A stretch of 64,000 nucleotides of DNA from Streptomyces achromogenes (GCF_030816715.1 NZ_JAUSYH010000001.1:8618001-8682000), one strand, 5' to 3'; shown: positions 26,650-35,482, numbered from the stretch's first letter. Program-made: numbers and translations. Notes: generated by a model not told the origin, from the sequence alone.

Positions 26650-28116
26650 CTACTTCAGCGGTACGAGCGGCGAAGTGGTGAGCCGGCCGGGCGACGGGAG
26701 CGGGGGGAGGGTGAACGTCGGAAAGGTCAGCGGCGGGGGTGGCACCGCGGGCGGGACGTGGTGCGTGGCGGGTGGCGGGTTGATGGGCGGCGGATCGGTG
26801 CGGGGCGGGGAGACGACGCTGTGGACGACAGCGCTCGCCGCCAGGATCAGGAACCAGCCGACCAGCATGACCTTGACCCGGAACCGCACCACCGCCCTGT
26901 CCAGCCGAGGCGGTGGCACCGCTACGGTGGCGCCGGCCTGTCCGGCCTGCCCAGGGGGCGCTCCGCGGAGCGGGCTCATGGCGCGCTGCAATGCCTCGGC
27001 CGCCTCGGGGAGGTTTCGCACAAGACTCGCGGCACGAGGGTGCGCGCTCAGGCTCGCTGGGTGGGCGTCGACGGGCTCGTCGTCGCGGCGCAGGGCCGCC
27101 AGCCGGACCGTCAGCGGCGGGTGACTGCCGAGCCCGTCATGGGAGGGGTCGTCGAGTGCCGAGAGACCCCTGCCGTCCGCGAAGGGCCGCCCGGCCGGCT
27201 CGGCGATCCGGTGCGCGAAGTCCCGGAAGACGCCCTCGGGAAGCGACGGCGGCGACAGGGAACGGACATCGTCTCCTCCGGTCGTTGACGCCGGTGCCGG
27301 CGCCGACGGCCCCTGCGACCGGGCCCGGTTCCCGGTGGTCTCGTTCCAGAGCGGCACCAGGTTGTGCACCGTCAGCAAGGCCTGCGCCAGCGTGTGTGGT
27401 CCCGTCATCCGCGCCGCCGCGGCGTCCGCTTCGAGCTCCTGGCCGCGCCGGACGGACAACGTCAGGCGCAGGTACAGGCCGTTGTAGGCCCTGAGGATCC
27501 TGAGCAGCAGTCGCGGCGGAGGTGTGACGCTGAGCTGGTCGGTCGCCAGGACCTCCAGATGGCGGATCGTGCGTTCCAGAGCGACACTGCCGCGATGACT
27601 GACGGCGGCCAACGCGGTGTGCCGGCCCGCGTAGTGGCCCAGTTCGTGGCACAGGACGGCGCGTAGCTGGTCCCCGGTGAGACCGATGAGCAGAGGCAGG
27701 CCGAGGTCCAGGGTGCGAGGGCCGGGGAAGAGACCCCACAGCCTGCTGCGCTCACCGGCGCAGGCGTTCACGGTGTCGGCCAGGCGCAGTGTCGCGGGTG
27801 GGGCTGTGTCCAGTTCGTCCGCGAGTTGCCGGATCAAGGCCCACAGCTCGGGCTGCTGCTGCGCGGTGAGCACGATGCGGGGGCCTTCGGGCACGTCGGC
27901 GGACTTCCCGGAGAGCAGTCCGTAACCCAGGGTGCAGACGGCGGCCAGGGTGAAGGAGCCCGGTACGGCGACCTGCCAGCTGTCTGTGGTCAGGATGGCT
28001 ACGAGCAGCAGGAGCTGGGCGGCCAGCACGGCGAGGCCGAGCAGATGGACGCCGCCCAGCAGGGCGCAGCCGAGGAGGGCGCGCACTGTGGTGGTCGCCG
28101 TTTTGTTCGCTGTCAC
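26650..28116 (-). CDS. M48-family membrane metallopeptidase
   Basis: 488 residues from GTG 28116, which overlaps the stop of the sigma-factor gene (GTGA). Two N-terminal membrane helices (GGVHLLGLAVLAAQLLLLVAIL; AAVCTLGYGLL) precede a cytoplasmic-face protease domain with the zinc motif HELGH (about residue 157) and a downstream Glu ligand in QELEADAAAAR. A third helix (MLVGWFLILAASAVVHSVV) near residue 425 is followed by a Pro-rich tail of about 55 residues. This HtpX-like arrangement is typical of quality-control or regulatory proteases. Translational coupling to an ECF sigma factor suggests a linked role, perhaps in sensing envelope state. Confidence 0.85.
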   Translation of the reverse strand: MTANKTATTTVRALLGCALLGGVHLLGLAVLAAQLLLLVAILTTDSWQVAVPGSFTLAAVCTLGYGLLSGKSADVPEGPRIVLTAQQQPELWALIRQLADELDTAPPATLRLADTVNACAGERSRLWGLFPGPRTLDLGLPLLIGLTGDQLRAVLCHELGHYAGRHTALAAVSHRGSVALERTIRHLEVLATDQLSVTPPPRLLLRILRAYNGLYLRLTLSVRRGQELEADAAAARMTGPHTLAQALLTVHNLVPLWNETTGNRARSQGPSAPAPASTTGGDDVRSLSPPSLPEGVFRDFAHRIAEPAGRPFADGRGLSALDDPSHDGLGSHPPLTVRLAALRRDDEPVDAHPASLSAHPRAASLVRNLPEAAEALQRAMSPLRGAPPGQAGQAGATVAVPPPRLDRAVVRFRVKVMLVGWFLILAASAVVHSVVSPPRTDPPPINPPPATHHVPPAVPPPPLTFPTFTLPPLPSPGRLTTSPLVPLK

Positions 28117-28859
28117 CTGCGCCCCGTGCCTCGGCGGTGTCGGCCTGCGAGGTCCGTTCGGGCCTGCGACGGCGCCTGTTCCTCCGCCTCGAAGGCAGAG
28201 CACAGCCAGGACTCGGTGGCGTCGAGGGCCGCGGCGAGCCGCTCCTTCGGCGGCCGGTCGCCGACAGCCAGCAGCAGCACGTCCCGCAGAGGGTCGGTAT
28301 CCGGGCCGAGGCCGAGCATGCGCCGGAGATTGGCGCGCCCCTTGTGCAGGTTCACCCGTGCCGTGGAGGCGGCGATGTTCAGGTCGTCGGCGATCTCCTG
28401 ATGGGTCATGGCGTAGAGGCTGTACATGACCAGCACCATCCGCTGACGCGGCGGCAGTGCGGCCATCGCGGTCAGCACCCGGCGGGCCTGCGCCGTCTCG
28501 TCCGGCAGCGCCTGACTGGGTACGGCCACGTCCAACGCCGCGCGCTTGGCCCTGAGGCGTAGACGCAGGGCGCGCCACAGCTTTCTCCGCATCACCAGAC
28601 TCACCCACGCGTTGGGCTGGTCGTAGCCGCTGACCCGGCCCCAGTTCTCCAGCGCCGCGAGGAAGGCGTCCTGGACGGCGTCCTCCGCGTCCTGACGGTT
28701 GCCGCACAGCATCACCGCCCGGGCCAGCAGGGCCGGGCGGTGGTCTGTGAAGAACGACGCGAAGTCGACGGGAAGGCGTCCGTCCTGCCCTGACTCCTCA
28801 CCACCGGCCGGTGCGGGCTCCTGCGCGTCGAAGCGGGCACCGCCCGTCCCAGCGCTCAT
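28113..28859 (-). CDS. ECF RNA polymerase sigma factor (SigE-like group)
   Basis: 248 residues. Region 2 is visible in RQDAEDAVQDAFLAAL and NAWVSLVMRRKLWR, and region 4 as a helix-turn-helix in PPRQRMVLVMYSLYAMTHQEIADDLNIAASTARVNL. It is longer than the usual 170-190 residues because of an N-terminal extension of about 30 and a C-terminal tail of about 55 residues. It overlaps an upstream small membrane-protein gene (ATGA) and the downstream M48 peptidase gene (GTGA), so all three are translated as one unit. No classical ZAS-type anti-sigma gene is adjacent; the small membrane protein or the protease could fill that role. Confidence 0.87.
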   Translation of the reverse strand: MSAGTGGARFDAQEPAPAGGEESGQDGRLPVDFASFFTDHRPALLARAVMLCGNRQDAEDAVQDAFLAALENWGRVSGYDQPNAWVSLVMRRKLWRALRLRLRAKRAALDVAVPSQALPDETAQARRVLTAMAALPPRQRMVLVMYSLYAMTHQEIADDLNIAASTARVNLHKGRANLRRMLGLGPDTDPLRDVLLLAVGDRPPKERLAAALDATESWLCSAFEAEEQAPSQARTDLAGRHRRGTGRR

Positions 28860-29092
28860 CCCTCTTCCCCTTCCTGCCCGCGGGACGCGGCGAGGCCCTC
28901 GCCCCGCACGGTCAGAACGCCGCCGTCCGGGCGGCGTTCCTCGAGCCGGACACCGTGTCCCGCCAGGCGCAACGCAGCAAGAATCAGCCGGCGACGTTCA
29001 CGTTCTCGCGTCAGCTCCCGCCGCCAGGCCACCACCTGGACGGCGATTCTGACCGTAGCGGCCAACCCCGCGACCACGATCGATTCCCACAT
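28856..29092 (-). CDS. Small single-span membrane protein coupled to the sigma factor
   Basis: 78 residues from ATG 29092 (an upstream ATG at 29119 would add 9). A short N-terminal hydrophobic segment (MWESIVVAGLAATVRIAVQVVAW) is followed by a strongly basic helix (RRELTRERERRRLILAALRLAGHGVRLEERR) on the cytoplasmic side and a Gly/Glu tail. Its stop overlaps the sigma-factor start (ATGA). Size, topology and position suggest a partner or regulator of the sigma factor, but no zinc-binding anti-sigma motif is seen. Function unknown. Confidence 0.6.
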   Translation of the reverse strand: MWESIVVAGLAATVRIAVQVVAWRRELTRERERRRLILAALRLAGHGVRLEERRPDGGVLTVRGEGLAASRGQEGEEG

Positions 29093-29694
29093 ACTCGACC
29101 ACCATCCCCTGGCAACCACGTAACGTCGGCAGATGCCCTGCCGACTGCGACACCGCTGAACACCCGCGGCGGCGCACCGCGTTTACTCCTCGCCCCGAAT
29201 CCTTTTCCACCCGCCGGGCGGACGCCGGCGACGACACTCCCGAAGGACGGGGGCCACGGCGCGAGTGGACAGAGGGCATGTTCATCGACTTCCGGGCCGT
29301 GGCCGGCCCATCGCCGGAGCGCGGCCGGACGTCCCCCGAGCGCGTCCGGAGACGAGGCGCACGGAGGTATCCGCTCGCCGCCCGCACGCCGGACCAGTCC
29401 GGCGGGGGATGCGCAGCCGGGCGTTGATGTCGCGGGTGCGGGCGGCAGCCCGTTGTCGGGAGGTGGCGCCGGGATCGTCAGACGGCGATGATCTGCCACT
29501 GCTCCTCAGGCGCGCGGTTGCAAGAAAGCGAAAGCGAACTGTTCGGCATGTCGGACATTGTTCGAAAACTATTGACGTTGATCGTGTCCCCCAACAAACT
29601 CGCCAACGCGATGTCATGCGGGCCGAACGGCAGCACCTCGGCCGAGTCCTCGCGCACCCTGCCACAGCGATGCCTTCTTCAGGGATGTGAACCC
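29093..29694. other. Divergent intergenic region between the sigma operon and the GH43 gene
   Basis: About 600 bases with no convincing gene. The right end carries an AT-richer stretch (29520-29605) with a dyad and TTGACG, the likely GH43 promoter region. Promoters for the sigma-factor operon must lie at the left end; GGCAGATGCCCTGCCG at about 29132-29147 is an inverted repeat there. Confidence 0.45.
29535..29545 (+). promoter_or_regulatory. Dyad in the GH43 upstream region
   Basis: CGAACTGTTCG (5-base arms around one base), followed by a further TTCG-containing half-site at 29559-29565 and TTGACG at 29572. It resembles the arms of the LacI-type sites at 23641-23932 without the central CG. 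Binding factor unknown. Confidence 0.4.
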
Positions 29695-32019
29695 ATGCAC
29701 AGCGTGAGACCTCGCGGTCGCCGGAGATTCCTGCCGGGCGCTCTGGCCTTCGTGGCCGCCGCCTCGCTCCTGGGGGGCTTCGCCGGGCTGGCCGTACCCG
29801 CCCAGGCGGCGGAGATCACGGACGGCCTGGCCCTCTGGTACAAACTCGACGCCACCTCGGGCACCGTGGCGGTGGACTCCTCGGGCAACGGCCGAAACGG
29901 AATCGTCAACGGCACCGCGGGCTGGTCGGGGGCCGGAGAAGGGCTCACGTTCGACGGGTCGGGCACCTATGTCAAGGTGCCGGACAACATCATGAGCGGC
30001 ATGAACGCGATCACCGTCTCGATGGACGTGCAGATCGACCCCGCCCAGACCACGCCGTACTTCATCTACGGCTTCGGCAACACCAGCAACGGCAGCGGCA
30101 ACGGGTACCTCTTCACCACCGGTAACTCGTTCCGGACCGCCATCGCCTCCGGGGGCCCGTCCACCGAGCAGAACACCCAGGCGGGCGGCACGTTGCAGCG
30201 CGGGGTCTGGAAGCACGTCACCTACACCCAGACCGGAAACACGGGCGTCCTCTACAGGGACGGAGTGGAGGTGGCCCGCAACACGTCGGTCACCGTCACC
30301 CCCGGTTCCATCGGGTCCGGCACCACCACCGCCAACTACGTGGGCAAGTCGGTCTTCACCAGTGACAAGCTCTTCAAGGGCAAGATCCGGGACTTCCGGG
30401 TCTACAACCGCGCGCTGGCGCCCGCAGAGGTCCTCGACATCAGCGGCAACACCACGGGCATCGCGAAGGTCACCCATCCCGCGCTGAAGACCGACGCCAT
30501 CATCGACGACGCCAACAGCAAGATCACCCTCCCGCTGGTCGAAGGGACCGACCTCACCGCGCTCGCCCCGCAGTTCACCCTCGCCGACGGCTCGTCCATC
30601 AGCCCCGCCTCCGGCACCCCGCGCGACTTCACCAGGCCCGTCACGTACGAGGTGACCGGCTCCGACGGAACGAAGCGCACCTGGACGGTGGAGGCGCTGG
30701 TCATGAGGAGCCCGGTCCTGCCGGGGCTCACCGCCGACCCGAACATCGTCCGCTTCGGCGACACGTATTACATCTACCCGACCACCGACGGCTTCGCGAA
30801 CTGGAGCGGTACGCAGTTCAAGGCGTACTCGTCCAAGGACCTGGTCCACTGGACCGACCACGGTGTCATCCTCGACCTGGGACCGGACGTCAGCTGGGCC
30901 GACAACAAGGCGTGGGCGCCCACGATCGAGGAGAAGAACGGCAAGTACTACTTCTACTTCTGCGCCAACGGCAACATCGGTGTCGCGGTCTCCGACTCGC
31001 CGACCGGCCCGTTCAAGGACGCGCTGGGCAAGCCGCTGCTGAAGGCCGGTGACTACTCGGGCCAGATGATCGACCCGGCCGTCTTCACCGACGACGACGG
31101 GCAGTCGTATCTCTACTGGGGGAACGGCCAGGCGTACGTCGCCCCCCTCAACGCCGACATGGTCTCCTTCGACGCCTCCAAGGTCACCAACATCACCCCC
31201 AGCGGCTACCGCGAGGGCACCTTCGTCATCAAGCGCAAGGGCACCTACTACTTGATGTGGTCGGAGAACGACACCCGGGACGAGAACTACCGGGTCGCCT
31301 ACGCCACCGGCTCCTCGCCCACCGGTCCCTGGACCAAGCGCGGCGTGATCCTGGAGAAGGACCTCTCGCTCGGCATCAAGGGCCCCGGACACCACTCAGT
31401 GGTGCAGGTACCGGGCACCGACGACTGGTACATCGCCTACCACCGCTTCGCCATCCCCGGCGGCGACGGCACCCACCGCGAAACCACCATCGACAAGATG
31501 GAGTTCGACGCCGACGGCCTGATCAAGAAGGTCGTCCCCACCCTGAGCAGCATCGACCCGGTCTCCGGCGGCGTCGCCCTGCCGACGAACACCACCCGCT
31601 CGCTCCAGTCCGTCAACTTCCCCGGCCGCTACGCCGTCGTGCGGTCCGACAGCCTCGGCTACCTCGATCCGGTGACGTCCTCCAGCACGACGGCGGTCAA
31701 GCAGAGCGCCACCTTCACGATCGTCCCCGGCCTGGCCGATTCCAAGTGCTACTCGTTCCGTGACTCGTCCGGCCGCTACCTGCGCCACGCCGACTACCGG
31801 GTCCGCTTCGACGCGAGCAACGGCACACAGCTCTTCAACAAGGACGCCACCTACTGCGCCCGGCCCGGCTCGGTCGCCGGCTCGGTCGGCCTGGAGTCGT
31901 ACAACTACCCCGGCCGCTACATCCGCCACTACAACTACGAGCTGCGCATCGACCCCTACCAGGACAACGCCACCTTCCGCGCCGACAGTTCCTTCACGGC
32001 GGTCAGCCCCTGGGCCTGA
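29695..32019 (+). CDS. Secreted GH43-family hydrolase with LamG and AbfB modules
   Basis: 774 residues from ATG 29695. A signal peptide (cleavage near AQAAE) is followed by a LamG module (about 42-250), a small Ig-like linker, and a five-bladed GH43 propeller (about 340-620) with base Asp in TADPNI (about 347), pKa-modulator Asp in MIDPAVF (about 459) and acid Glu in YREGTF (about 506). The C-terminal 140 residues are a beta-trefoil AbfB (CBM42-like) module with repeated NFPGRYAV, RYLRHADY and RYIRHYNY motifs that bind arabinofuranose side chains. It probably removes arabinose or xylose units from arabinoxylan outside the cell. Neighbouring genes are unrelated; a strong hairpin follows. Confidence 0.9.
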   Translation: MHSVRPRGRRRFLPGALAFVAAASLLGGFAGLAVPAQAAEITDGLALWYKLDATSGTVAVDSSGNGRNGIVNGTAGWSGAGEGLTFDGSGTYVKVPDNIMSGMNAITVSMDVQIDPAQTTPYFIYGFGNTSNGSGNGYLFTTGNSFRTAIASGGPSTEQNTQAGGTLQRGVWKHVTYTQTGNTGVLYRDGVEVARNTSVTVTPGSIGSGTTTANYVGKSVFTSDKLFKGKIRDFRVYNRALAPAEVLDISGNTTGIAKVTHPALKTDAIIDDANSKITLPLVEGTDLTALAPQFTLADGSSISPASGTPRDFTRPVTYEVTGSDGTKRTWTVEALVMRSPVLPGLTADPNIVRFGDTYYIYPTTDGFANWSGTQFKAYSSKDLVHWTDHGVILDLGPDVSWADNKAWAPTIEEKNGKYYFYFCANGNIGVAVSDSPTGPFKDALGKPLLKAGDYSGQMIDPAVFTDDDGQSYLYWGNGQAYVAPLNADMVSFDASKVTNITPSGYREGTFVIKRKGTYYLMWSENDTRDENYRVAYATGSSPTGPWTKRGVILEKDLSLGIKGPGHHSVVQVPGTDDWYIAYHRFAIPGGDGTHRETTIDKMEFDADGLIKKVVPTLSSIDPVSGGVALPTNTTRSLQSVNFPGRYAVVRSDSLGYLDPVTSSSTTAVKQSATFTIVPGLADSKCYSFRDSSGRYLRHADYRVRFDASNGTQLFNKDATYCARPGSVAGSVGLESYNYPGRYIRHYNYELRIDPYQDNATFRADSSFTAVSPWA

Positions 32020-32036
32020 TCGAACCTCCCGCTCGC

Positions 32037-32073
32037 CCGGTGGCCCGCACGGCAGATCCCTGCGGGCCACCGG
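32037..32073 (+). terminator. Terminator of the GH43 gene
   Basis: A perfect 13-bp stem (32037-32049 with 32061-32073) around an 11-base loop, 17 bases after the stop codon. Confidence 0.8.
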
Positions 32074-32129
32074 TGCCCCGGCCGCCCGCCACGCGGGCGT
32101 CCGGTCGTCGCGAACGCGCCCGCACAGCC

Positions 32130-32175
32130 GGCAAGGCCGCCGCCCGTCCACAGGGGGAGGGGCGACGGCCTTGCC
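32130..32175 (-). terminator. Terminator of the secreted protein gene at 32228
   Basis: 16-base arms (32130-32145 and 32160-32175) pair with one mismatch around a 14-base loop, 53 bases beyond the minus-strand stop. With the hairpin at 32037 it separates two convergent genes. Confidence 0.72.
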
Positions 32176-32227
32176 GGGCGCGGTCACACGGCGGGGCACC
32201 GCTCAGATGTCCTGCCGCCGGGACACG

Positions 32228-32689
32228 TCAGTCCACGTACCACTTGCCGCACTTGGTGACGCCCTCGATCTCGGCACAGGCGCGCGCGGCGAAGTTGGAG
32301 TTGAAGACGGACTGCGTGCGGCTGCCGGTGTAGGGACCGCACATCTTCCAGCCCTCGCTCTTCGCCTGCTGGTCGCTGACGATGCCCTTGGTGTTGGGGA
32401 ACGAGTGGAAGCTGCGGTCGACCCACAGCCGGTCGCCGGCCTTGCGGCCGGACTTGATCTCCGCGCGGCTGTAGCGGTCGAGCGCCGACTCGTTCTGCAA
32501 CTCGACCCGGCGGCCCCTGAAGTCGAACGAGGCTCCGGACTCGACAGCCCTGAAGCGGCCGATGACGGCAATGCCGTCGCAGTCGGCCTCGGTGGCCGAG
32601 GCCGCCGACGCGGGAACGAACACGATGGCGCCGCTGCTGATCAGCACGGCCGAGGCCGCGACCACACGGCCCATACGGGGCTTCTTCAC
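32228..32689 (-). CDS. Small secreted cysteine-containing protein
   Basis: 153 residues from GTG 32689, preceded by AAAGGAA. A signal peptide (VVAASAVLISSGAIVFVPASAASA) leads to a mature domain with Cys at ADCDG, KMCGPY, RACAEI and TKCGKW, enough for two disulfides, and several Trp and Tyr residues. I do not recognise a family. The open frame reaches upstream to 32794 but without a signal-peptide-compatible start. Likely an extracellular binding or inhibitor protein, but this is only a guess from its form. Confidence 0.7.
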   Translation of the reverse strand: MKKPRMGRVVAASAVLISSGAIVFVPASAASATEADCDGIAVIGRFRAVESGASFDFRGRRVELQNESALDRYSRAEIKSGRKAGDRLWVDRSFHSFPNTKGIVSDQQAKSEGWKMCGPYTGSRTQSVFNSNFAARACAEIEGVTKCGKWYVD

Positions 32690-33111
32690 ATGGGTTCCTT
32701 TTGCTTGACATGTACGGGTGGGCCTACGGCTGCGCTGGAGAGGCCGAGAGCCCGCGACGAAGTGCGTCGTCATCTCGAGTCCGCTCAGCGGCATTCCGCG
32801 TTGCCCACCGAACAGTGCGCCACGGACCTTGCGAAAACCTTGCGAAGGGAGGCCGGGCTTGCGTCCACACGAGTGGCGACAAGGGGACTTGAGAGAGTGT
32901 CAGGTCCATCATGCCTGCTCGGAGGCGGTTTTCGGTAGGACCCAGCGCACGTCCGTTCGGCCTTGTGGCGGCTGATTCCGCGCGCCAGACTCGTCGTCAT
33001 CCACTCTCCGGTCAACGTGTCGCCAGCCTCCTTCGGCTGTCGGTGCGTTCGCCGTGCTGTCTCGCCGTGTGACGTGCACCGGCCGGGGGGTGGCGGGACG
33101 AAGGGGGATCG
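32690..33111. other. Divergent gap of about 420 bases
   Basis: Lies between the secreted protein (minus strand) and the small gene at 33112. It has lower GC than its surroundings. Short ORFs in both strands have poor composition and no ribosome sites. A minus-strand stretch at 32900-33010 could encode a short basic peptide, but I cannot support it. Confidence 0.35.
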
Positions 33112-33498
33112 ATGGATCAGGACATGGTGATGCTGGCGAGGGTCAGGCTGCTCAGCGCCAACCGGCGGGTGGTGCGCGGTGCCGAGGGATTGTGGATCTA
33201 CCGCCTTCTGACGCGGGTCGAGCCGGAGGTGTACGGGTCGAAGCTGGCGTACGTCCTGGTGGAGGCGAGCGCATCGCCCCTGGTGGGGGAGTCCCCCGAT
33301 CGACGGCCGGCCCTGCTGGACGAGGCCGTGGAGGTGGCCGAGGCTCTCAGTACGTCGAATCCCTACCGGTCGAAGATGCTGGCCAGGGCCCTGGCCGCCA
33401 GGCAGCGGGAACGGGAGGGCCGCCCGGCGGAGCCGCTCACGTCCGCGGGGCCGGAGCATCGACCGGTCCTCCAGGGACAGCCGCGACAACGCCCATGA
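33112..33498 (+). CDS. Small hypothetical helical protein
   Basis: 128 residues; ATG 33112 follows GGGGGAT. Its composition is helical, with regular Leu/Ala/Arg (VMLARVRLLSANRRV, LDEAVEVAEALS, MLARALAARQRERE) and a disordered Pro/Gln tail. No signal peptide, membrane helix or catalytic motif. Codon third positions are G/C biased as in real genes here. Not recognised. Confidence 0.5.
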   Translation: MDQDMVMLARVRLLSANRRVVRGAEGLWIYRLLTRVEPEVYGSKLAYVLVEASASPLVGESPDRRPALLDEAVEVAEALSTSNPYRSKMLARALAARQREREGRPAEPLTSAGPEHRPVLQGQPRQRP

Positions 33499-33736
33499 CC
33501 GAGTGAGAGTCGGGCGCCGACTCCCCAGACGGTGCAGAAGGAAGGGAGGGTCCGGTCGCGCTGTCTGCATGGAGCGGCGCCCGATGCGTCGGGGCGCTGC
33601 TCAGGACATGTGTGCGGGCTCCTTGTAGGACATCTGTACTGCGGTATCGGCACTGAACTCGTCGTTCGGCGTCCGGCGGGGACAGCGCCGACCCAGCCGG
33701 GCCGGCCGCGCGTCTGTCTCCCGTTCCGGCTCATTT

Positions 33737-33753
33737 GATCTTGTGACAAGATC
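33737..33753 (+). promoter_or_regulatory. Perfect palindrome at the VOC gene start
   Basis: GATCTTGTGACAAGATC, 8-base arms around a single base, ending 5 bases before ATG 33759, so it overlaps the ribosome site. The core ATCTTGTGAC recurs at 34226-34235 across the start of the next gene. Probable operator of a local regulator not in this window. Confidence 0.55.
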
Positions 33754-33758
33754 TCAGG

Positions 33759-34172
33759 ATGCTACGACTCACCGACTTCATCATCGATTGCCCGGACACG
33801 ATGAAGCTGGCAGCCTTCTACTCCGAGGTGGTGGGGCTCCCGGTCAAGGAGGGCAGTAACGAGAACTGGGCCGGCATCCGGTTCGGCGCGATCGAACTGG
33901 CCTTCATCCAGGTGGAGGACTATCGCGCCCCGCAGTGGCCCGACAGCGAGCACCCCAAGCAGTTCCACCTCGACTTCGAAGTCGACGACATCGAGGCCGA
34001 ACAGCGCCGCGTCCTGGCCCTCGGCGCGACCCTGCAACGGGACTGCACCGGCCCCGAGGGCTACGGTTTCCGCGTCTACACCGACCCCATCGGCCACCCC
34101 TTCTGCCTCTGCCGCAACAAGGGTGTCACCTGGACCGATCAGGGCCCCATCTGGCCCACGCGCGACCAGTAG
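33759..34172 (+). CDS. VOC-family protein
   Basis: 137 residues. The first module (LTDFIIDCPDTMKLAAFYSEVVGL) and second module (HPKQFHLDFEVDDIEAEQRRVLALGA) show the paired beta-alpha-beta-beta-beta arrangement with His in HLDF and a hydrophobic end (DPIGHPFCLCR). This subgroup resembles glyoxalase-like domain proteins without known substrate. There is almost no leader between the palindrome at 33737 and the start, pointing to a short or absent 5' untranslated region. The SDR gene follows 58 bases downstream in the same direction. Confidence 0.85.
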   Translation: MLRLTDFIIDCPDTMKLAAFYSEVVGLPVKEGSNENWAGIRFGAIELAFIQVEDYRAPQWPDSEHPKQFHLDFEVDDIEAEQRRVLALGATLQRDCTGPEGYGFRVYTDPIGHPFCLCRNKGVTWTDQGPIWPTRDQ

Positions 34173-34230
34173 GCCGGCTGAAGGAATATCGCTTGCCGAG
34201 TCCGCACCGTAGGTCGAACGATGACATCTT

Positions 34231-35019
34231 GTGACGACCACGGAAGAGATGCCTTTGTCCGGTGCCGCCAGGCCGGTTGCGCTGGTGACCGGCGTCGGCC
34301 GCTCTCTCGGGATCGGCGCGGGCGTCGCCCGCCGACTGGCCCAGGGCGGCTGGAACGTCGCCTTCACGTACTGGACGCCCTACGATGCGCGCATGGCGTG
34401 GGGCGCGGAGGCCGATGCCGCGGACACCATCGCCGAGACCCTGGCGCAACGCGGCGCCGAGACGGCGTCCGTCGAGGCGGACCTCGCCGATCCGGATACG
34501 CCGGCGCGTGTCTTCGACGAGGTCCGGAGCCGCCTCGGCGACGTCACCGCCCTGGTGATGTGCCACTGCGAGTCGGTCGACTCCGGCCTGCTCGACACCA
34601 CGCTGGAAAGCTTCGACCGCCACTTCGCGGTGAACGCACGCGCCACCTGGCTGTTGATCCGCGAGTACGGTCGTCGCTTCCAGGGAGCTCGCGGAACCGG
34701 ACGGGTGATCAGCCTCACCAGTGACCACACCGTCGGCAATCTGCCCTACGGGGCCAGCAAGGGCGCGCTGGACCGCATCACGCTGGCCGCCGCCCATGAA
34801 CTCGGGGAACTCGGGATCACCGCCAACGTGATCGACCCGGGGCCGGTGGACACCGGATGGATGTCCGACGGCATTCGGGACCACGTGGTGCGCAGGACAC
34901 CGCTGGCACGGCTGGGCAACCCGCAGGACACCGCCCACCTCGTGGAGTTCCTGTGCTCACCGCAGGGTCAGTGGATCAATGGACAGCTGCTGAAGAGCAA
35001 TGGCGGATTCGCCGGCTGA
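34231..35019 (+). CDS. SDR-family oxidoreductase
   Basis: 262 residues. The NAD(P) Rossmann motif reads TGVGRSLGIGAG, and the catalytic Tyr/Lys pair is in YGASKGAL, with Ser in LTSDHT. The C-terminus (GQWINGQLLKSNGGF) is as in classical 250-residue SDRs (3-oxoacyl reductase-like). GTG 34231 sits inside an ATCTTGTGAC half-site shared with the VOC promoter; ATG 34249 is the alternative. It may act with the VOC protein in detoxification or small-molecule modification; substrate unknown. Confidence 0.85.
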   Translation: MTTTEEMPLSGAARPVALVTGVGRSLGIGAGVARRLAQGGWNVAFTYWTPYDARMAWGAEADAADTIAETLAQRGAETASVEADLADPDTPARVFDEVRSRLGDVTALVMCHCESVDSGLLDTTLESFDRHFAVNARATWLLIREYGRRFQGARGTGRVISLTSDHTVGNLPYGASKGALDRITLAAAHELGELGITANVIDPGPVDTGWMSDGIRDHVVRRTPLARLGNPQDTAHLVEFLCSPQGQWINGQLLKSNGGFAG

Positions 35020-35159
35020 CCGCCGGCTGTCACTGTGCGGCCCACCGCGGTCTCCGCCTGCCCGACCACGTCGCCGTCCTCGAAGCGGGAGCCCGTGTCC
35101 CGGGCGAGCCACGAGGGGGCCGCCATGGAGTCCAGGTGAGGGCGGGACCTGACCCCGCG

Positions 35160-35366
35160 AAGGAGGCGCCGGAGCGAGCCGCCCCACGTGGAAGGGGTTG
35201 GCGAGGTAGTCGTAGGTGCCCATGGTCAGGCCGCTGGCACGGTCGCCGGGTGAGCCGGCGGCGGTCGGCGTCAGGACCGTCACGCGGCGTCCACGGCCAT
35301 GCCCTGGTCGCGCAGTCCCTCGGCGATGACGTCGGCGGGGGAGCGGGCGTCCTCGATGCTCGCAGT
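35160..35366 (-). pseudogene. Remnant of an OmpR-type response regulator receiver domain
   Basis: On the minus strand, DARSPADVIAEGLRDQGMAVDAA, like the start of a receiver domain, is followed after a frame change by VTVLTPTAAGSPGDRASGLTMG and YDYLANPF, matching the conserved end of a receiver (normally ADDYLxKPF). The middle about 50-60 residues, including the phospho-acceptor Asp, are missing. The following helix (expected VRALLRR) is recognisable only through several indels, and no DNA-binding domain remains. This is decay, not a gene. It fills most of the gap between the SDR and the DksA-like gene. Confidence 0.6.
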
Positions 35367-35482
35367 GCGGCAGGTCTTCGCCGTGGTTCCTCCCGCCCAG
35401 TACGAAGCTTCTGCCGTCGTCCTCGGCGGGGTGGCGCGGCGGGCGCCGTGGTGGTCGGCCGATGGGCGGCGAGGGGCCGGAG

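Noticed and set aside
32724..33060. Short frames between two divergent genes
   Set aside because: No consistent codon bias or start signal; I could not tie them to any family.
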